From positions 1-20,976 of the forward strand of contig CAXBLG010000061.1 in NCBI GenBank assembly GCA_963976395.1: a stretch of DNA of 20,976 bases. Direction: 5' to 3'. Each line of letters starts with the position of its first letter. Positions within the stretch are counted from its first letter, which is position 1. Of the stretch, positions 1-7,329 are shown one piece after another. This DNA comes from UBA11612 sp963976395 (lineage in GTDB: Bacteria > Pseudomonadota > Alphaproteobacteria > Rhodospirillales > Rhodospirillaceae). The notes under the pieces were generated by a model. It saw only the letters and a list, made by a program, of their open reading frames with translations. It was not told the DNA's origin and searched no databases. The translations under genes were made by a program, and so were the position numbers.

Positions 1-156
1 GAAGCAGCGCCAACGGAACTGTCTGAAGCGATGCAGGAAAGTTTGCTGAATACCAGCGTACACACGAGCCGTTTCACGGATGCGTATGGATTGGTGACGT
101 TCCAGAAGCAGCGTCAGGTCAGCCTACAGGAAGTTGTAAGCGCAAAGCTAGATTGA
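1..156 (+). CDS. C-terminal fragment of an unidentified protein
   Basis: An open frame enters from the left edge and ends at TGA 154-156, giving 51 residues that finish in EVVSAKLD. The fragment is mainly polar, with no membrane segment, and I recognise no motif. A clear hairpin terminator begins 27 bases after the stop, which supports a real gene end in this frame. The next gene is convergent. The product cannot be named from this piece. Confidence 0.6.
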   Translation, partial: EAAPTELSEAMQESLLNTSVHTSRFTDAYGLVTFQKQRQVSLQEVVSAKLD

Positions 157-183
157 CGGGCACAGAGGTAAGTGCAGTTTAGG

Positions 184-216
184 AAAGCCGCCCGCAGTAG
201 TGGGCGGCTTTTCGTT
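184..216 (+). terminator. Rho-independent terminator of the leftmost gene
   Basis: A perfect 10-bp inverted repeat, AAAGCCGCCC (184-193) and GGGCGGCTTT (202-211), encloses an 8-base loop and is followed by a T-rich run (TTTTCGTTT). It lies between the stop of the plus-strand fragment and the stop of the convergent GMC gene. It may also stop transcription from the right, although the minus-strand T-run is short. Confidence 0.85.
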
Positions 217-226
217 TGATGCAGGT

Positions 227-1837
227 CTATCTTGCAGAGAGCCGCGCATCCTCTTTGACCATTGCCGCGCCCTTTTCAGCGATCATGATTGTGGGAGCGT
301 TTGTATTGCCTGTGGTGGTGTAGGGCATCACTGAGGCGTCAATGACTCGCAGGCCATCAATGCCGACAACTTTGAGACGCGGATCGACAACAGCTTGTGG
401 ATCGGTGCCCATCTTGCAAGTGCCGACTGGATGATAGAGCGATGAGCCCATGGTGCGTGCGAAGTGTTCGATTTCGTCGTCGGTATTTACATCGGGGCCG
501 GGCTGGGTCTCGGATACATTGTGACGAGCAAAGGCGGCTGTGCCGAATATGCGGCGGGTATGCTTGAATCCGGCGGTCATGACCCGAACATCATCGGGAT
601 CAGACAAGTAATTTGGTCGGATAGCGGGATAAGCACTTGGATCGGCGGATCGCGCGAGAATAGTGCCTCTACTTGCGGGGCGGGTTGGGCAGACTGCGGC
701 CAACACTCCCGGATGATCCTCAAACTTTAAGAATTTGCCGATCACATAGCTGGCGGGTGTGAACAAGAGCTGCAAGTCTGGGCTGGCAAGTCCTTCGCGG
801 CTATCGCAATACACTTGGGCGCTGGTAACCCCGAAGGTTAAAGCCCCTCGGCCGGTTGCCAAGAATCGTATGACTTCGCGAACCTTGCGCAGGCCGCGTT
901 GCAGTTCATTTATGGTAATTAGATTTTTGACGTGGTGAACGATACGCACCACATAGTGATCCGAAAGATTGTCACCAACACCGGGCAGGTCGTGTACGAC
1001 CTCAATACCCACGGATTGCAGATGTGCAGCGGGACCGATTCCTGAAACCTGCAATAAATGCGGTGAACCGATTGCACCGCTGGTGACAATAACTTCGCGC
1101 GATGCGCGGACTTCTTTAACGACGCCATTTTGGTGGTACGCGACCCCGACACATTTTTTTCCCGACATGAGAAGCCGAGTTGCATTGGCCTCGGTTTCAA
1201 TTCTGAGATTGGCGCGTCTGCGGGCCTTGGCGAGGTATGTGCTGGCGGTTGCTGCGCGAAAGCGCCCGCGCCGGTTCATTTGCGAGTAGGCAACACCATC
1301 CTGGGTTCGGCCGTTATAATCCCTGTTGAGCGGAAATCCGGCTTCCTGCGCGGCTTCAACGAAGAGGTGAGTGGCCGGCAAAATGGTATCATAGTCGACA
1401 ACGGGAAGAAGCCCGCCGCGACCGCGGTAGGCGTCTTCGCCGCCGCTGTAACTCTCCATTTTCTTAAAATATGGGAGAACGTCATCATAGCCCCATCCGT
1501 TGCATCCCATCTGAGACCAACTGTCGAAATCGGCAGCGTTACCGCGCACAAAGAGCATGCCGTTGATGGAATTGCTGCCGCCCAGCACCTTGCCGCGCGG
1601 CCACATCAAGGCCCGGTTGCCAGACGTTTGTTCTGGCTCGCTGGCGTAATTCCAGTTGAGCTTGGGGTGCATGATTAAATGCCCAAGACCTGCAGGGATG
1701 TGAATCATAGGGTGGCGGTCCGGTGGACCCGCTTCAAGCAAAACCACCTTCGAACCGTCTTCGCTTAAACGGCTGGCGAGGACACAGCCGGCTGATCCGG
1801 CGCCAACAACAACATAATCAGCGGATATGTTCGTCAT
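227..1837 (-). CDS. GMC-family FAD-dependent oxidoreductase (choline/alcohol dehydrogenase-like)
   Basis: The protein has 536 residues, normal for the GMC family (choline dehydrogenase, AlkJ-type alcohol dehydrogenase), whose members oxidise alcohols using FAD. The N-terminus carries the dinucleotide-binding GAGSAG at residues 12-17, followed by VVLLEAG. A GMC signature region (PRGKVLGGSNSING) comes next, around residues 80-95. The C-terminal catalytic pair is seen as His469 in YHPVGTC and Asn513 in NTNAPT. Start: the frame stays open to 1942, but those extra 35 codons run into the terminator hairpin of the next operon (1921-1950), and the FAD motif sits correctly from the ATG at 1835-1837. 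No signal peptide is evident, so it is probably cytoplasmic or membrane-associated. It is transcribed alone, between two terminators. The substrate cannot be told; betA should not be assumed because no choline genes adjoin. Confidence 0.9.
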   Translation of the reverse strand: MTNISADYVVVGAGSAGCVLASRLSEDGSKVVLLEAGPPDRHPMIHIPAGLGHLIMHPKLNWNYASEPEQTSGNRALMWPRGKVLGGSNSINGMLFVRGNAADFDSWSQMGCNGWGYDDVLPYFKKMESYSGGEDAYRGRGGLLPVVDYDTILPATHLFVEAAQEAGFPLNRDYNGRTQDGVAYSQMNRRGRFRAATASTYLAKARRRANLRIETEANATRLLMSGKKCVGVAYHQNGVVKEVRASREVIVTSGAIGSPHLLQVSGIGPAAHLQSVGIEVVHDLPGVGDNLSDHYVVRIVHHVKNLITINELQRGLRKVREVIRFLATGRGALTFGVTSAQVYCDSREGLASPDLQLLFTPASYVIGKFLKFEDHPGVLAAVCPTRPASRGTILARSADPSAYPAIRPNYLSDPDDVRVMTAGFKHTRRIFGTAAFARHNVSETQPGPDVNTDDEIEHFARTMGSSLYHPVGTCKMGTDPQAVVDPRLKVVGIDGLRVIDASVMPYTTTGNTNAPTIMIAEKGAAMVKEDARLSAR

Positions 1838-1911
1838 GGAGTTCTCGCGTGTTAAGTGACGCTTGGACAATAAACGGCTTTGCGCGAACAGCACAATCCT
1901 TGTCGGTTCCG

Positions 1912-1950
1912 CAAAAAAATAAGCCGCCATGAAATTAGTCACGGCGGCTT
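1912..1950 (-). terminator. Rho-independent terminator of the A-B-A'-B' operon
   Basis: On the minus strand an AAGCCGCC...GGCGGCTT hairpin (1921-1950, 8-bp outer stem plus a further short inner stem across one A-C mismatch) is followed directly by a run of seven T (1913-1919 on the plus strand read as A). It lies 57 bases beyond the stop of the last operon gene at 2007. It separates that operon from the downstream GMC gene. Confidence 0.85.
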
Positions 1951-2006
1951 ATGAGATTATTATAGTGTACTCTGGCTCAATGCTAACGCACACAGATTCC
2001 TAGTGC

Positions 2007-3401
2007 TTAGGGAGGGGCGACGCGCCAATGAAGCGGGAACTTTGAGCTGGCTTTCCCTTCCGCATCTGCCTCGTAGTGCAAAACCGGATCATAGATTTCG
2101 GTGCTGCCTAGATTTTGAACGTCACCGTCGTATGAATACAGAGCATAACCGAAGTAGGCCCACTGCTTGGCGCCGTCCTCGCGGTCATACAGCGTCCAGT
2201 ATCCACTGGGTTTGGCCTCGGGCGAGGCCAACAAAGGCTTCCAAGTTTTTTCACAGTCCGCATCGCAGCCTGTTAAGGCGATACGTTTCCCTATGGTGTC
2301 TTTGCCACGATCGCCGCGTAGAGCTCCATCCGAGCCGCCGCTGGCGCTTTCGCGAACGTAAAGAATCTGGCCATCGTCCTTCGAGAGAAGGCCGCCATAA
2401 ATGGTGTTCTTTGCGATCTGGATGCCTTCAGGCATGAAGTAGCGCAGGGCATAGACAAGGCTAAACTGGGGGTCCGCATTTTTACCGTTGCTATCGCCGT
2501 AATAGCGGTCGTCCAAGTGAGTGTAGAGGGGTTGTCCCTGGAAGGCCCATTGATAGATACCATCGGGCCGGGCAACCACGGTGAAGTCGCCGACAGGTAA
2601 CGCTAGCTGAGATGCTTCAAACGGAGACCAGCTATCGCGGAGTGATGAACTTTCAATGGTTCCTGAGAAGGTATAAAGCGGCATGCCATTTTGGTTGGTG
2701 AAAATTTGCCCTGGTGCTGTTCGAACTTCCTGAATGGCGACACCATTCGGAACATTCACCCACTGTTCTGGCAATATTTCGACAACCTGATGACCATCAA
2801 CTTCATGGCCTTGGCCCTGACCCGCGCCACGGGCACTGGCAAGTGCACGTTCTGCTTTCAGTTTTTCTTCGGCGGCTTTTACTGCGTCGTCATTGTCCGC
2901 TTCATTACCAGCGGCCTCCGCATCATCTCTTGCCGCCTTCACAACCGCTTCGGCTGCTTTCGTAGCGGCTTCTTTCTCTTCCTTCGTACGATTTTCTAGA
3001 GTGTAAGTGTACAAGGGCCGGTCCCGGAACGCCCACTGGCGTGTTCCATCGTCACGCACAATGATCGACCAATGACCCTCGGTTACTGCACCGTCATCAA
3101 CGAGAGCGGGTTGCCACGTTTCTGTGCACTTCGCGTCACACGCCGACTTGCCTGGTGTGTCATCGCTTGAGGTGTAGAGAATTTGCCCTTTGTCATCCGC
3201 AAAAACCACGCGATCACGCGGCTGATTGCCGTTCGAGCCGGGGGGGTTGATTCCGTACCCAATTCGAATGACGCGCAGGGTCAGGGTCTCGGGCGTGGCG
3301 GAAACGCCTTCGCTGCCGGCTTCCACCATCATGGATGCGGCATAACCGCTCGCTGTGCTGATAGCCAAGACGAGTGCGGTTAAAGAGATGGTTCTAATCA
3401 T
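2007..3401 (-). CDS. Exported triple-repeat protein B' (secreted repeat of unknown function, Lipoprotein_15/COG4315-like)
   Basis: The 464-residue protein has a signal peptide at about 1-22 (MIRTISLTALVLAIS...GYAA). Three diverged repeats follow, each built as 'G-x-x-LY...W-x-P...DG-x-x-QWA(F/Y)...LYTY'. Repeat 1 spans ~62-133 with a CxxxC pair at Cys88/Cys92. Repeat 2 spans ~230-296 and has no cysteine. Repeat 3 spans ~335-426 with Cys379/Cys383. The pattern (LY..., CxxxCxxxW, KQW..., LYTY) matches the 'secreted repeat of unknown function' family (PF03640), whose role is not established. Between repeats 1 and 2 lies an Ala/Glu/Lys-rich, probably coiled-coil linker (~138-195). The tail ends in LHWRVAPP. 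Start: the ATG at 3401 has GGAG seven bases upstream; a GTG at 3422 is possible but has no ribosome site. It is the last gene of the operon, 23 bases after A', and a paralogue of B at 4638-6014. Confidence 0.88.
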   Translation of the reverse strand: MIRTISLTALVLAISTASGYAASMMVEAGSEGVSATPETLTLRVIRIGYGINPPGSNGNQPRDRVVFADDKGQILYTSSDDTPGKSACDAKCTETWQPALVDDGAVTEGHWSIIVRDDGTRQWAFRDRPLYTYTLENRTKEEKEAATKAAEAVVKAARDDAEAAGNEADNDDAVKAAEEKLKAERALASARGAGQGQGHEVDGHQVVEILPEQWVNVPNGVAIQEVRTAPGQIFTNQNGMPLYTFSGTIESSSLRDSWSPFEASQLALPVGDFTVVARPDGIYQWAFQGQPLYTHLDDRYYGDSNGKNADPQFSLVYALRYFMPEGIQIAKNTIYGGLLSKDDGQILYVRESASGGSDGALRGDRGKDTIGKRIALTGCDADCEKTWKPLLASPEAKPSGYWTLYDREDGAKQWAYFGYALYSYDGDVQNLGSTEIYDPVLHYEADAEGKASSKFPLHWRVAPP

Positions 3402-3424
3402 ATTCTTACTCCGAGCAGACACAA

Positions 3425-4522
3425 TTACTGCTCTTGCGCAGTTTGAATGGACGAGGGGACAATGAAGGCCGGTTCTAGTTCGACACTGAAAGTCACTGAG
3501 ATCGCTAAATTAATGCCTGTTTCAGCGTCATACTCAGCATCGGCGAATTTGCGCAGGGCGTAGTACATGCCCGGTAAATCCATCGATAGCATCGATTCAT
3601 ATCCGGCGCCGCCTTCGCCATGGGTAGCATAAATTGGAGCCCACAGGTGATATCCACCGAGGAATCCTGTTGCTGATCCATCATCGTTCAGCTTCATGCG
3701 CAAGCGGGCTTTATTCATACGAACTTCTTGCCAGGCCCAACGATGACCATTGAGGGCGAGTGTGAACGAGTCTGTCGTTAACATGCCGTCCTTGATCGAA
3801 CCCTTGACCTCATTTTTGGTCACGGGGTTGCTGTCTTCCTGGAAGGTTAAATCGGCTTGGGGTTCACCCACGGCATTGATCAGAATCGGGCTCGTGGCTT
3901 GAAACAAGCGAACGGTGACATCGGGGTCGTTTTTCGGATCATCAATACCGCTGACCTGGACGAGCCATGCGGGCATTTGCTGCTGGATGGTGTTCCATTG
4001 AATGCTCGGCCACGTAGGGCGGGTGCCAGGGTCGGCGCGCATAACGCCCATACAGCCGAACGCTCGGAACAACTGGCTATCAACGCCTTGTTCTCCAGTT
4101 TCGGGATCATAAAAATCGTTTTCGGAAACCTCGCCGTCGAGATTAAAGCCGTAGGCTTGCTTTCCTTCAACCGTATTGATCATCGGATCGGGAACCGATG
4201 TGGGGTTTGTGTAAGGGCTAGTGGGTTCGCCGTTCACCCGTCCACGCATCGCGATGTGCGCATAAACGCTATTAGGATAATCCGACATAATCTCTTCAAC
4301 TTCAGCCGGTGTCTTGCCGACTTCTTCCAACATCCGGATGACGTTGGTGGCGGCGTCAGGTGTCGGGCCCTTTGGGCAGTCGACTTCGGTGACCTGTGCG
4401 GCGACAGCCGGGTAGAACCAGCTGACGACAAAGCCTCGGGTTTCATCCGCGAAAGCAGGTGATGCTCCGATGCTTGCTACAAGAGCGACAAGCGCGCTGC
4501 TGGTTTTTGTATTAAGTCTCAT
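3425..4522 (-). CDS. Exported two-cysteine protein A', family not recognised
   Basis: The 365-residue protein has a signal peptide ending near residue 25 (ASPAFA/DETRG). It is a clear paralogue of A (6019-7164), about two-thirds identical by eye after the signal. Shared blocks include RGFVVSWFYP, SVYAHIAMRGR, SPYTNPTSVPDP, GTRPTWPSIQWNT, DLTFQEDxNPVTKNEV, LNGHRWAW and a C-terminal GGAGYE-MLSMDLPGMYYA. The mature part has exactly two cysteines, Cys49 and Cys157, both conserved in A, which fits a disulfide in the periplasm or outside the cell. No CxxCH heme site, lipobox, membrane helix or known catalytic motif is visible. It lies 115 bases after B and 23 bases before B', on the same strand. 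GGGAG lies about ten bases before the ATG. I do not recognise the family; function unknown. Confidence 0.85.
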   Translation of the reverse strand: MRLNTKTSSALVALVASIGASPAFADETRGFVVSWFYPAVAAQVTEVDCPKGPTPDAATNVIRMLEEVGKTPAEVEEIMSDYPNSVYAHIAMRGRVNGEPTSPYTNPTSVPDPMINTVEGKQAYGFNLDGEVSENDFYDPETGEQGVDSQLFRAFGCMGVMRADPGTRPTWPSIQWNTIQQQMPAWLVQVSGIDDPKNDPDVTVRLFQATSPILINAVGEPQADLTFQEDSNPVTKNEVKGSIKDGMLTTDSFTLALNGHRWAWQEVRMNKARLRMKLNDDGSATGFLGGYHLWAPIYATHGEGGAGYESMLSMDLPGMYYALRKFADAEYDAETGINLAISVTFSVELEPAFIVPSSIQTAQEQ

Positions 4523-4637
4523 TGTCTTTTATCTCCCTTGATCCCGGAGCCAACAGAGTGACCCCGTGGCATAACTCAAAACTTTCAAATTCGGTCGTCA
4601 GTTGTTCCTGCCTACACAAGCTGGCTCTTCAATAACC
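4523..4637 (-). other. 115-bp spacer between the two A/B modules
   Basis: The spacer separates the stop of B from the start of A'. No hairpin with a T-run is seen on the minus strand, so transcription probably continues into the second module. A distant 6-bp complement (GAGCCA / TGGCTC) is present but weak. An internal promoter cannot be excluded. The other gaps in the operon are much shorter, so this spacer marks the junction of the duplication. Confidence 0.5.
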
Positions 4638-6014
4638 CTACGGAGGCGCAACGCGCCAATGTAGAGGAATGCCCTCGTTAGGCGTTCCGCCGGCAACCTC
4701 AAAATGATCGATATCGTCATAAACTTCGACACTGCCCATGTCCTTGTCGCCCTCGTAGGTGTAAAGGGCGTAACCATAGTATGACCATTGCTTGGTGCCG
4801 TCCGCACGGTCGTACACGCCCCAATAGCCTGTCGGTTTGGCGTCCATGGATGCGAGAAGTGGTTTCCATGTTTTCTCGCAGGCGGCATCACATGTCTTTG
4901 TGCCTAGTGACTGTCCGATCGTAATTCTTCCACGATCACCGCGGTAAACGGCGTCAACGCCACCGTTGCCACGTTCTCGGGCATAAAGCGTCTTCCCGTC
5001 AGCTGTCTCAAGGAGTCCGCCATAGGTATGGCTCTTTCGAACTTGCACTTCGCTCGGCATGAAATAACGCAGCACATAAGCGAGTTGAAAAGTACCATCT
5101 GACGCATACAAGCCGTTGGCATCGCCGTATTCCCGATCATCACGATAAGTGTAAAGCGGCTTATCCTGGAAAGCCCACTGATATATGCCGTCGGCTCTTT
5201 TCATAATGGTAAATTCACCAACGGGAAGCATGGCTTGTCCAGCTTCAACTGGACTCCAGTCTCCGTTTTGCGGAACAGAACCAACGTCACCTGAGTAAAA
5301 ATACAGGGAGCGCCCGGCGGTTGTTGCTAGAACATGACCGGGAGCAGCGCGAACTTCCTCTACGGTGATGCCCATGGGCAGGGTTATCCAGGTGCTGGGA
5401 TCAATTTCGACGACATAGCGACCATCCACATCATGGCCGTTGCCATCTGGTGCGCGGCGAGCAGAGGCCTTTTCTTCAATAACTTTGTCTTCTTCACTAA
5501 GTTTAGCGTCACCATCGGCCTTCTTTTTTTCAACACCAAGGTCGGCGTAGTCGCCGGAACTTGTTGAGCCTGTTTTCGGTTGCTCCATTTCATCGGCATA
5601 CCGGTACATGGGCTTATCGCGGAAGGCCCATTGGCGGGTTCCATCTCCGCGGGCAATTAATGACCATAGTCCAACAGGTTTCGCATTGTCTTCGGCAAGC
5701 AGCGGCACCCACGTCTTGGCGCAGTCATCCGTACAAGACGATATCCCTGGAGTGGCGTCTTCAGGGGAAGCATATAGAACATTACCCTCAATATCGGCGA
5801 AAACGATGCGGTCCCGCGGCTGATTACTGTTGGAACCGGGAGGGTTAACTCCTCTGCCGATCCTGATCACCTTGATCGTAATACCTTCTGGACTAGCTTG
5901 TGGCGCTGACGGTCCGACGGTAATCGCCTGTGCTTCGAGCATTCCCGCGACAGAGAACATCGCGGCCATGGTGGACAGAGCGAAGATCTTTTTCATCATC
6001 GAATGCGGATACAT
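4638..6014 (-). CDS. Exported triple-repeat protein B (secreted repeat of unknown function, Lipoprotein_15/COG4315-like)
   Basis: The protein has 458 residues from the chosen start. A signal peptide (~6-30, KKIFALSTMAAMFSVAG...AQA) is followed by three repeats like those of B'. Repeat 1 spans ~68-139 with Cys94/Cys98. Repeat 2 spans ~225-291 and lacks cysteine. Repeat 3 spans ~332-421 with Cys375/Cys379. The N-terminal block 'VIRIGxGxNPPGSN' and the C-terminus LHWRVAPP are shared with B'. The linker at ~141-195 is charged, but its sequence and composition differ from the B' linker. Start: the frame is open much further upstream but runs into gene A. The ATG at 6014 is four bases after the A stop, with GGCGAG seven bases before it. 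ATGs at 5999 and 5996 would give a more typical signal peptide but have no ribosome site. It is probably periplasmic or secreted; molecular role unknown. Confidence 0.86.
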   Translation of the reverse strand: MYPHSMMKKIFALSTMAAMFSVAGMLEAQAITVGPSAPQASPEGITIKVIRIGRGVNPPGSNSNQPRDRIVFADIEGNVLYASPEDATPGISSCTDDCAKTWVPLLAEDNAKPVGLWSLIARGDGTRQWAFRDKPMYRYADEMEQPKTGSTSSGDYADLGVEKKKADGDAKLSEEDKVIEEKASARRAPDGNGHDVDGRYVVEIDPSTWITLPMGITVEEVRAAPGHVLATTAGRSLYFYSGDVGSVPQNGDWSPVEAGQAMLPVGEFTIMKRADGIYQWAFQDKPLYTYRDDREYGDANGLYASDGTFQLAYVLRYFMPSEVQVRKSHTYGGLLETADGKTLYARERGNGGVDAVYRGDRGRITIGQSLGTKTCDAACEKTWKPLLASMDAKPTGYWGVYDRADGTKQWSYYGYALYTYEGDKDMGSVEVYDDIDHFEVAGGTPNEGIPLHWRVAPP

Positions 6015-6018
6015 AACG

Positions 6019-7164
6019 CTACTCGCCCTGTGCTGTTTGAGCCTGGGGACGCTGAATAAATGCAGGCACGGCCTCAACAGAAAACGCGGTCGAAATCGAT
6101 AAATTGAGACCGGTTTCGGAGTCACGGTCGGCGTCAGCCAATTTACGGAAAGCATAATACATTCCGGGCAAGTCCATCGACAGCATTCCTTCATATCCGG
6201 CGCCGCCTTCGGCCTGCGGGACATATAGCGGAGCCCACTTGTGAAAGCCGCCTAGAATGCCCGTCGCATTTCCGTTTTCTTCCAGCTTCAATCTAATGCG
6301 TGCGTCTTTAAATCGTAATTCGGGCCAAGCCCAGCGATGTCCGTTGAGAGCGATGTCAAAAGTGTCGGTAGTCAGTGTGCCGTCCTTTATAGATGCGCGC
6401 ACTTCATTCTTAGTGACGGGATTGTTGTCTTCCTGAAAGGTCAAGTCTGCCTGAACTTCGCTCACGGCATCTAGGACTACGGGGCGTGTGGCTTGCGACA
6501 CCCTCACTTGAACATTGTCGTCGTTCTGAATGTCATCAATGCCGCTGACTTCAATCAGCCAAGCACCCATCTGCGGCTGAACGGTGTTCCACTGAATGCT
6601 GGGCCACGTGGGGCGCGTGCCCGGCTCAGCGCGCATAATCGCGGTGCAGCCGTAGGCGCGAAACAATTGATTATCGACGCCTTTTTCACCAGAGATCGGG
6701 TCAACGAAATCGTCATCGGAGATTTTGCCGTCCAGGTTAAACCCGTATCCCACGTTGCTTGTTACTGTTTTAATGTTGGGGTCGGGGACCGAAGTGGGAT
6801 TGGTGTAGGGACTCACCGGCTTGCCATTCAGACGTCCGCGCATGGCAATGTGCGCGTAAACGCTATGCGGAAAATCCGACATAATTTGCTCGATCTCATC
6901 CGGTGTCTTGCCGGCGTCCTTGAGCATTCGCTGAACGTTACCTGCCGCGTCCGGATTTAAACCCTCGAGACAATCCTTCTCGGCGACCTGAGCGGCAACG
7001 GATGGATAAAACCAACTCACAACAAAGCCGCGTGTCTCTGCAGCGTTGGCCGTGGATGCTGAAATAACACTCGCGATCGCAAAAGCTGCGGTACCGCCAA
7101 TGAGACCCAGAGGCTTACGCGCCCGAGGTATTAATCCAGGCACATTAAAGCTATCGAAGAGCAT
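6019..7164 (-). CDS. Exported two-cysteine protein A, family not recognised
   Basis: This 381-residue protein is the first gene of the duplicated module. The N-terminus has a basic stretch (RARK, 14-17), a hydrophobic core (~19-38) and a likely cleavage after STANA (41), so it is exported. The mature protein has two cysteines, Cys65 and Cys173, matching A'. Many aromatic and Gly/Pro-rich blocks are conserved between the copies, notably PTWPSIQWNT (~186-194), GHRWAWPE (~275-282) and GGAGYEGMLSMDLPGMYYA (~320-338). No heme-binding, metal-protease or membrane motif is seen. The ATG at 7162-7164 is preceded by GGGAGGG at six-base spacing, the strongest ribosome site in the operon, suggesting abundant translation. 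It is followed by B after four bases, so A and B are probably translationally coupled. Function unknown. Confidence 0.86.
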   Translation of the reverse strand: MLFDSFNVPGLIPRARKPLGLIGGTAAFAIASVISASTANAAETRGFVVSWFYPSVAAQVAEKDCLEGLNPDAAGNVQRMLKDAGKTPDEIEQIMSDFPHSVYAHIAMRGRLNGKPVSPYTNPTSVPDPNIKTVTSNVGYGFNLDGKISDDDFVDPISGEKGVDNQLFRAYGCTAIMRAEPGTRPTWPSIQWNTVQPQMGAWLIEVSGIDDIQNDDNVQVRVSQATRPVVLDAVSEVQADLTFQEDNNPVTKNEVRASIKDGTLTTDTFDIALNGHRWAWPELRFKDARIRLKLEENGNATGILGGFHKWAPLYVPQAEGGAGYEGMLSMDLPGMYYAFRKLADADRDSETGLNLSISTAFSVEAVPAFIQRPQAQTAQGE

Positions 7165-7329
7165 GAGTTCCCTCCCACAAGAAATCTAAGCTTTCCGCCG
7201 CATTCAGCGGTTAAAATGACTCTCTAATTTTAGCACCTTGGAGACAAGTATGCAGCCGGGTTTCCGGTAACACCAAGACCCATAATGTTACAAACTGCCG
7301 AGATGTTCATTTTAGGGCTGACCACAGCT
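7165..7329 (-). promoter_or_regulatory. Leader/promoter region of the A-B-A'-B' operon
   Basis: A 165-base gap lies between the moeA stop and gene A, the largest gap in the minus-strand block, and must hold the operon promoter if it is not read through from moeA. A weak sigma70-like match on the minus strand is TTGGTG (7276-7271), an 18-base spacer, then CATACT (7253-7248). The spacer contains GGAAACC, which could suggest an ECF-type -35, but I see no -10 at the usual distance. No good terminator for moeA is visible, so read-through is possible. Confidence 0.3.

Noticed and set aside
1130..1678. A 182-codon plus-strand frame inside the GMC gene
   Set aside because: It lies wholly antisense to a gene with clear FAD and catalytic motifs, has no recognisable domain, and is explained by the base composition of the real frame.
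3857..4462. A 201-codon plus-strand frame inside A', and a matching 155-codon one inside A (6493-6960)
   Set aside because: The two antisense frames resemble each other only because A and A' are paralogues. No ribosome site or motif is seen, and the sense frames have signal peptides and conserved blocks.
2007..7164. CxxxC motifs in B and B' as c-type heme sites
   Set aside because: Heme c attachment needs CxxCH. The spacing here is three residues with no His after the second Cys, so a cytochrome role is not supported.
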